DNA of 59,251 nucleotides from Magnetococcales bacterium (GTDB taxonomy: Bacteria; Pseudomonadota; Magnetococcia; Magnetococcales; JADFWU01), in contig JADFWU010000020.1 in NCBI GenBank assembly GCA_015234045.1, positions 1-59,251 of the forward strand, in the 5' to 3' direction. Below the pieces are notes generated by a model. It did not search any database. It was not told the origin of the DNA and was given only the letters and a program-made list of their open reading frames with translations. The position numbers and the translations under genes were made by a program. Positions 55,114 through 59,251 of the stretch are shown here, in pieces. How positions within the stretch are numbered: position 1 is the stretch's first letter; every line of letters begins with the position of its first letter.

Positions 55114-58100
55114 ATGACCAGAACAGGCAACTGGCACACATTTATTATTAGCACGTTACTGACATTTTCTATCCTATTGGCACTGCCCGCACAGAGTAGT
55201 GACGACCTTTCCGCATTGGCTGATCAAGCCCTTGAACAAGGCGATGCGCATAAGGCGTTAACTCACCTGCTCTCTGCCTTGGAACAAGACCCTGATAATT
55301 CTGATCTGCTGCGCAAAGCCGCTTTGATCAGCATGCAATCCTCTGAACAAAAACAATCGGCTTCACTACTCAAACGCGCCATTGACAATGCTGTTTCCCG
55401 CAATAATCCTGCCGATGTTGCGTTCTTTGGTGAGCGTCTGAGCATGATTCTATCGGCTATTCCTGCTGAAGCAGAAGAGCAACTGAACCAAGCCTCTGCC
55501 CTGCCTGATTCGGCAGAAGCCGCCAAAGCTGCCGGCGAGTGGCAACAGAATATGGATCAGGTGAACATACTTCTGCAAACCAATGCCTATGAAGAGGCGT
55601 TGGCACTGGCTCAGGAAAATAGTTCATTAGCGGAAAATGCCTTTGGTTCCAGCCATATCGCAACGCTCAATAGCCTTCGAGATCTGGCTACGCTCTACCA
55701 TATGTTTGGTCAACTGGAGCCCGCTGAACAAACGTTGTCAAAGGCGATCAATGGTGCAGAAACCGGATTGGGCCCCGGCCATCCACACACTCTGGAACTC
55801 CGCAGTATAATGGCTGAATTGTATGAATCAGCCACCCAATTTGATCGTGCTCGTGAAGAGATGGTCGCTATTTTGCCTTTGTATGAAGAGAACCTTGGAC
55901 AGACACATCCCCAAACGCTGAACACGCATCTATCCATTGCCCGAATGCTGCAAAATACTGGAAAAGACAAACAAGCTGAGTCAATCTTTCAAGGGGTTTG
56001 TGAACAACTCACCACAGTTTTCGGCCTTTACCATGCCAATACAGCGGAATGTTATCAATTTCTCGCGCTATCTCAATCTCGCCAAGGTCATTATGATCAA
56101 GCAGATACCACGTTCAGCAAAACACTTGATATTCAGAAAGCCATCTATTCGGCCAATGATCCCAATGTGTTGATCACCCGAACTATCCGTGCAGATCTCC
56201 ATCGATCCCTTGGCCGATATGAACAAGCCCGTGATGCCCTGAAAGAGGTGATTGAACTGGTAACGTCCAGTCCAGAGATTGGCCCAACCATCCTCAATGA
56301 TGCCCGTGCCTATCTGGCTCAAGTATACGAAGATATGGGCTCGTTCAAACGCGCTGAAGAACTGATCCGCTTGACCTTGGCGCATGAGACCAACCAACTG
56401 GGACGTGAACATCCCAACACCATTACCACCCTTACCTCTTTGGCTGGTGTCCTGCGCCGTCAAGCGCATTTTCTTGAGGCAGAAGCCGCCTATGTCGAAG
56501 CGTTGGATCTCTGCAAGAAGTATCTTGGAGAAAATCATCTCACCACGATCACTGTGATGAATAATCTTGGTTTAGTCTATGAAAACCAAGGCCTTTATGA
56601 TAAAGCAGAACCCCTGTTCAAAAATGCGGTCAGTTTGGGACGATCCACACTGGGCGAGACCCACCCGACCACCATGGCCAGTATGAACAGTCTGGCACTA
56701 TTACATGAGAGCCAGGGAAACTTCGATAAAGCCGAACCGTGGTATCAAAACGCTATCGCCTTTTTCAGCCAGCAATTTGGTGAATCACACCCGGATACCA
56801 TCGCAATTATCAATAACCTTGCCTACCTGAATATGTTGCAGCAAGACTTTGAATCCGCTGCACCACGATTTGAAAAGGTGTATCAAATTTGGCGCGATCA
56901 TCTAGGCGATCGACATCAAAAAACATTAAAGGGAATGAATAACTTAGCCCGTGTATACCATAGTATGGGCAAATTGGTTGAAGCTGAGACACTCTTTCAA
57001 CGCGCCATGAACCTACGCCGTACAGTGCTCGGTCCCGAACATATGGACACCTTGCGCTCCATGCATGATATGGCTTCTCTTCTGCGCACGCTCAAACGAT
57101 TGGATGAAGCTGAACGCCTCCTGGTTGAAACGTTGGAAAAGGATGAAAAAGCGCTCGGAGATCAACATCCGTACACGTTTGAAACCCTGAGCAGCCTGGC
57201 CGATGTCAAAGAAGATAAAAAACGTTTGCATGAAGCATTTACCCTTCGCAAAATTGGTTTTTCCAGACGTACTAAATTTCTCAACCGGATGCTCTGGGTT
57301 ACAGGTGATAATGCCCGTGAAGGCTATATCCGACTCCATCGACCTGAGCTGAATAAATACATTTCACTCATCCAACGTATGAATCACCCCTACTCCGGTT
57401 GGGAATTACTGGATGTTTCTCTGCAACGTAAAGGTTTGTTGCTTAAAATCTCCTCGGAGATTATGCAAATTGTCCGTTTTGCTTCAGATCCGACACTGGC
57501 TGTTCTGGCCGAACAACTGACATCTGCCCGCAAAAAGCTTGCCTCATTGACCTTATCTGGTCCTACCGCAGATTCTCAGGATAACCACCTGGATATCCTC
57601 CATGATCTGGAATTAAAAATTGATGATCTGGAACGTCAACTGGGTCAAGCCAGTATTCGCTATCGTGAACTTGTCACACCAGCCACTGTGGATGATCTGA
57701 TTAATCAGGTACCTGTTGATGCCGCACTTGTAGACTTTTTGCAATTTCAGGAACCAGAAAGCGATGAACAACGCCTGGTTGCTTCCATCATGTTTAAAAC
57801 CAATGAAGGCCCGGTCTTCAAAGTAGTCTATTACAACAATATTGAAGAAATTGAAGAAAGCATTGTTGAATTTCGTACTATTATTCAGGATGAAGATGCT
57901 GACCTGGACGAAATCAATGAAATGGGTCAGTGGGTCTATGAAAAAATCTGGCAACCACTGGCACCGCATCTCAATGATCGCCAACAGGTTTTTTTAGTGC
58001 CCGATGGCATGCTGAATATCCTGCCATTCAATGCCATGATGGATGAGGAAGAAGAGTATCTTATTGAGAAACTCGATCTTCATATTCTCACCTCAGTGCG

Positions 58101-58959
58101 CGATCTACTGCCCAGTTCAATACCTGTTGCACGTGGCGTATTCACTACGATTGCCGGTCCCGATTATGACTCACGTAAAGTGGCCGGTGAGAAGACACTC
58201 GTAGAAGCAGAAGGACGCCGTTCAGCATCAAGTGTTAAAATGGGGTTGCGTGCTTTGTCCAGTGGTATGCGCGGGCTGAAATTTGATCCTTTGCCTGGCG
58301 CTGAAAAAGAGGGCCGCCTGATCGTCAAAGAGTCCACAGATCTGAATCGTATCAATACACTATTCTCTAAACTCGACGCTCAGGAGAAGGTGTTCAGATC
58401 AATGGAAGAACCACCTGAAGTGCTGCATATCGCAACCCATGGATTTTTCCTCAAGGCCGATGAAAATCTTAAACGCCGACTGCTCAAGCTTCAGCGTGGT
58501 GCCAATCTCCAACTACCTCCTCCAGGCGATAATCCTCTCCTGAGGGCAGGTCTTGCATTTGCTGGTATCAATACTAATGCTCAGTTCCTTGGTGATATTG
58601 ATACGGATAATGATGGCGTTCTCACCGCTCTGGAAGTACTCGGCCTCAATCTGAGTGGTACACGACTCGCTGTACTCTCTGCCTGCGAAACTGGATTAGG
58701 CGAAATCCACGAAGGTGAAGGTGTTTATGGTCTACGCCGCTCATTTCAGGAAGCTGGTGTTTCTTCGGTGATCTCATCCCTTTGGGAGGTGAGCGATGCC
58801 GGTACACAGACTATGATGACAGGATTGTACAAACGCCTTCTTAAGGGCGAGACAGCCCACAAAGCGTTGCGTGCCGTGCAACTGGAGATGATTCAATCTG
58901 ATGAATGGGAAATGCCTTATATCTGGTCCGCATTCATGATTGTTGGCCGTGAAAGTTAA
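55114..58959 (+). CDS. Exported TPR-CHAT protease
   Basis: A 1281-residue protein. A signal peptide (about 1-29, ending LPAQS) directs it across the inner membrane. From about 35 to 730 there are some 14 or more tetratricopeptide repeats of the kinesin-light-chain type (HPxTLxxxxNLAxLYxxxG pattern). A helical linker and a C-terminal CHAT caspase-like domain (about 880-1281) follow. The catalytic His is H1109 in HIATHGFF and the Cys is C1191 in LSACETGLGEIHEGEGVYGLRRSFQ-type context. Both are present, so it should be active. Residues 1163-1174 form a 12-residue EF-hand-like loop. It lies 158 bases after the type I secretion operon, same strand. The target is unknown. Confidence 0.9.
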   Translation: MTRTGNWHTFIISTLLTFSILLALPAQSSDDLSALADQALEQGDAHKALTHLLSALEQDPDNSDLLRKAALISMQSSEQKQSASLLKRAIDNAVSRNNPADVAFFGERLSMILSAIPAEAEEQLNQASALPDSAEAAKAAGEWQQNMDQVNILLQTNAYEEALALAQENSSLAENAFGSSHIATLNSLRDLATLYHMFGQLEPAEQTLSKAINGAETGLGPGHPHTLELRSIMAELYESATQFDRAREEMVAILPLYEENLGQTHPQTLNTHLSIARMLQNTGKDKQAESIFQGVCEQLTTVFGLYHANTAECYQFLALSQSRQGHYDQADTTFSKTLDIQKAIYSANDPNVLITRTIRADLHRSLGRYEQARDALKEVIELVTSSPEIGPTILNDARAYLAQVYEDMGSFKRAEELIRLTLAHETNQLGREHPNTITTLTSLAGVLRRQAHFLEAEAAYVEALDLCKKYLGENHLTTITVMNNLGLVYENQGLYDKAEPLFKNAVSLGRSTLGETHPTTMASMNSLALLHESQGNFDKAEPWYQNAIAFFSQQFGESHPDTIAIINNLAYLNMLQQDFESAAPRFEKVYQIWRDHLGDRHQKTLKGMNNLARVYHSMGKLVEAETLFQRAMNLRRTVLGPEHMDTLRSMHDMASLLRTLKRLDEAERLLVETLEKDEKALGDQHPYTFETLSSLADVKEDKKRLHEAFTLRKIGFSRRTKFLNRMLWVTGDNAREGYIRLHRPELNKYISLIQRMNHPYSGWELLDVSLQRKGLLLKISSEIMQIVRFASDPTLAVLAEQLTSARKKLASLTLSGPTADSQDNHLDILHDLELKIDDLERQLGQASIRYRELVTPATVDDLINQVPVDAALVDFLQFQEPESDEQRLVASIMFKTNEGPVFKVVYYNNIEEIEESIVEFRTIIQDEDADLDEINEMGQWVYEKIWQPLAPHLNDRQQVFLVPDGMLNILPFNAMMDEEEEYLIEKLDLHILTSVRDLLPSSIPVARGVFTTIAGPDYDSRKVAGEKTLVEAEGRRSASSVKMGLRALSSGMRGLKFDPLPGAEKEGRLIVKESTDLNRINTLFSKLDAQEKVFRSMEEPPEVLHIATHGFFLKADENLKRRLLKLQRGANLQLPPPGDNPLLRAGLAFAGINTNAQFLGDIDTDNDGVLTALEVLGLNLSGTRLAVLSACETGLGEIHEGEGVYGLRRSFQEAGVSSVISSLWEVSDAGTQTMMTGLYKRLLKGETAHKALRAVQLEMIQSDEWEMPYIWSAFMIVGRES

Positions 58960-59251
58960 TCCTGGGGGTCACGCAGTTGAATGAGTTTTGTACCCGTTGT
59001 TCCCGCTTCTGCAGGAATGATGGGTACACACTTTTGTGCCAGTTTCAACCGGCACTTGCGAAACTCCTAAATCCATCATTTTAACAGGGTTTCATCGATA
59101 GTTAATCGTTTCCTGCCGCTGAGTCAGGACACTCTGTTCACCTGCCCGGCGCTGAGTAGTGCGTGCCATAAGTGTCATTTTTTTTTACATGTAAACACAT
59201 ATTTACTAAGCAGATAATATCTATTTTTTTCAGTTTATTATATTGATTTAT
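58960..59251. other. Right end of the window, gene-free
   Basis: It holds a copy of the dispersed repeat at 58967-59070 and then AT-rich DNA. No gene is supported up to the window end. Confidence 0.5.
58967..59070 (-). repeat. Dispersed repeat family, copy C
   Basis: On the minus strand it reads TAGGAGTTTCGCA, GTGCCGGTTGAAAC, AAAGTGTGTACC, a longer middle, then GGGTACAAA and CATTCAACTGCGTGACC, in the same order as copy A at 1234-1322. The middle is about 17 bases longer. Confidence 0.6.

Overview
The window reads as chromosome of a Gram-negative proteobacterium of roughly average GC content. It makes ubiquinone (ubiG) and very probably rhodoquinone (rquA), is chemotactic, and carries part of the reverse dissimilatory sulfite reductase (Dsr) pathway of sulfur oxidisers (dsrN-dsrEFH-dsrJOP). 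SUMT (precorrin-2/sirohaem) and ferrochelatase genes supply tetrapyrrole steps. An alpha- or gammaproteobacterium, or a member of the Magnetococcales, would fit; the sequence alone does not settle which.

Layout. 1-2.9 kb: hairpin-rich intergenic DNA, a periplasmic alpha-carbonic anhydrase, a 141-bp MITE-like element flanked by copies of a second small repeat, an AEC-family permease and tRNA-Ser(GCT). 3-10 kb: a tRNA-Ile/tRNA-Ala pair with no rRNA around it, then rquA, a histone-deacetylase-fold hydrolase, SUMT, a Tat-exported cell-wall amidase, ubiG, a small membrane protein, an RluD-type pseudouridine synthase and a decayed gene. 10-20.6 kb: signalling genes (sigma-54 response regulator, hybrid histidine kinase, a very long coiled-coil kinase-like protein) with an aminotransferase V gene. 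20.6-30.4 kb: a Kef-type antiporter, a 35-codon ORF, a large actin/Hsp70-fold protein with an unknown N-terminal half, an FKBP isomerase, endonuclease III, an HTH protein, an ABC-2 exporter pair and an Mth938-type protein. 30.4-35.2 kb: the second MITE copy, touching the stop codon of a secreted beta-helix protein, then a small repeat-containing protein, an HD-domain protein with a degenerate GYP motif, and ferrochelatase.

35.5-41.6 kb: the sulfur-oxidation block, with an Mrp/ApbC Fe-S carrier translationally coupled to dsrN, a good sigma-70 promoter overlapping the dsrN stop, then dsrE-F-H-J-O-P and a strong terminator. dsrC, dsrAB and dsrMKL are not here. 41.7-49.4 kb: a SpoIIE-type phosphatase sensor, a MarR-like regulator coupled to a small hydrolase, a divergent cereblon-like CULT-domain protein, and two chemoreceptors, one with a zinc-binding CZB tail. 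49.8-59 kb: a type I secretion system of LapE/LapB/LapC type (TolC, ABC exporter with a Cys-less C39-like domain, HlyD adaptor), then a 1281-residue protein with a signal peptide, TPRs and a CHAT protease domain.

Most worth following up: the CULT protein, whose tryptophan spacing matches human cereblon; the exported TPR-CHAT protease beside a Lap-type secretion system, with an EF-hand-like loop just before its catalytic cysteine; the rearranged dsr cluster; rquA; and two families of small mobile or dispersed repeats.
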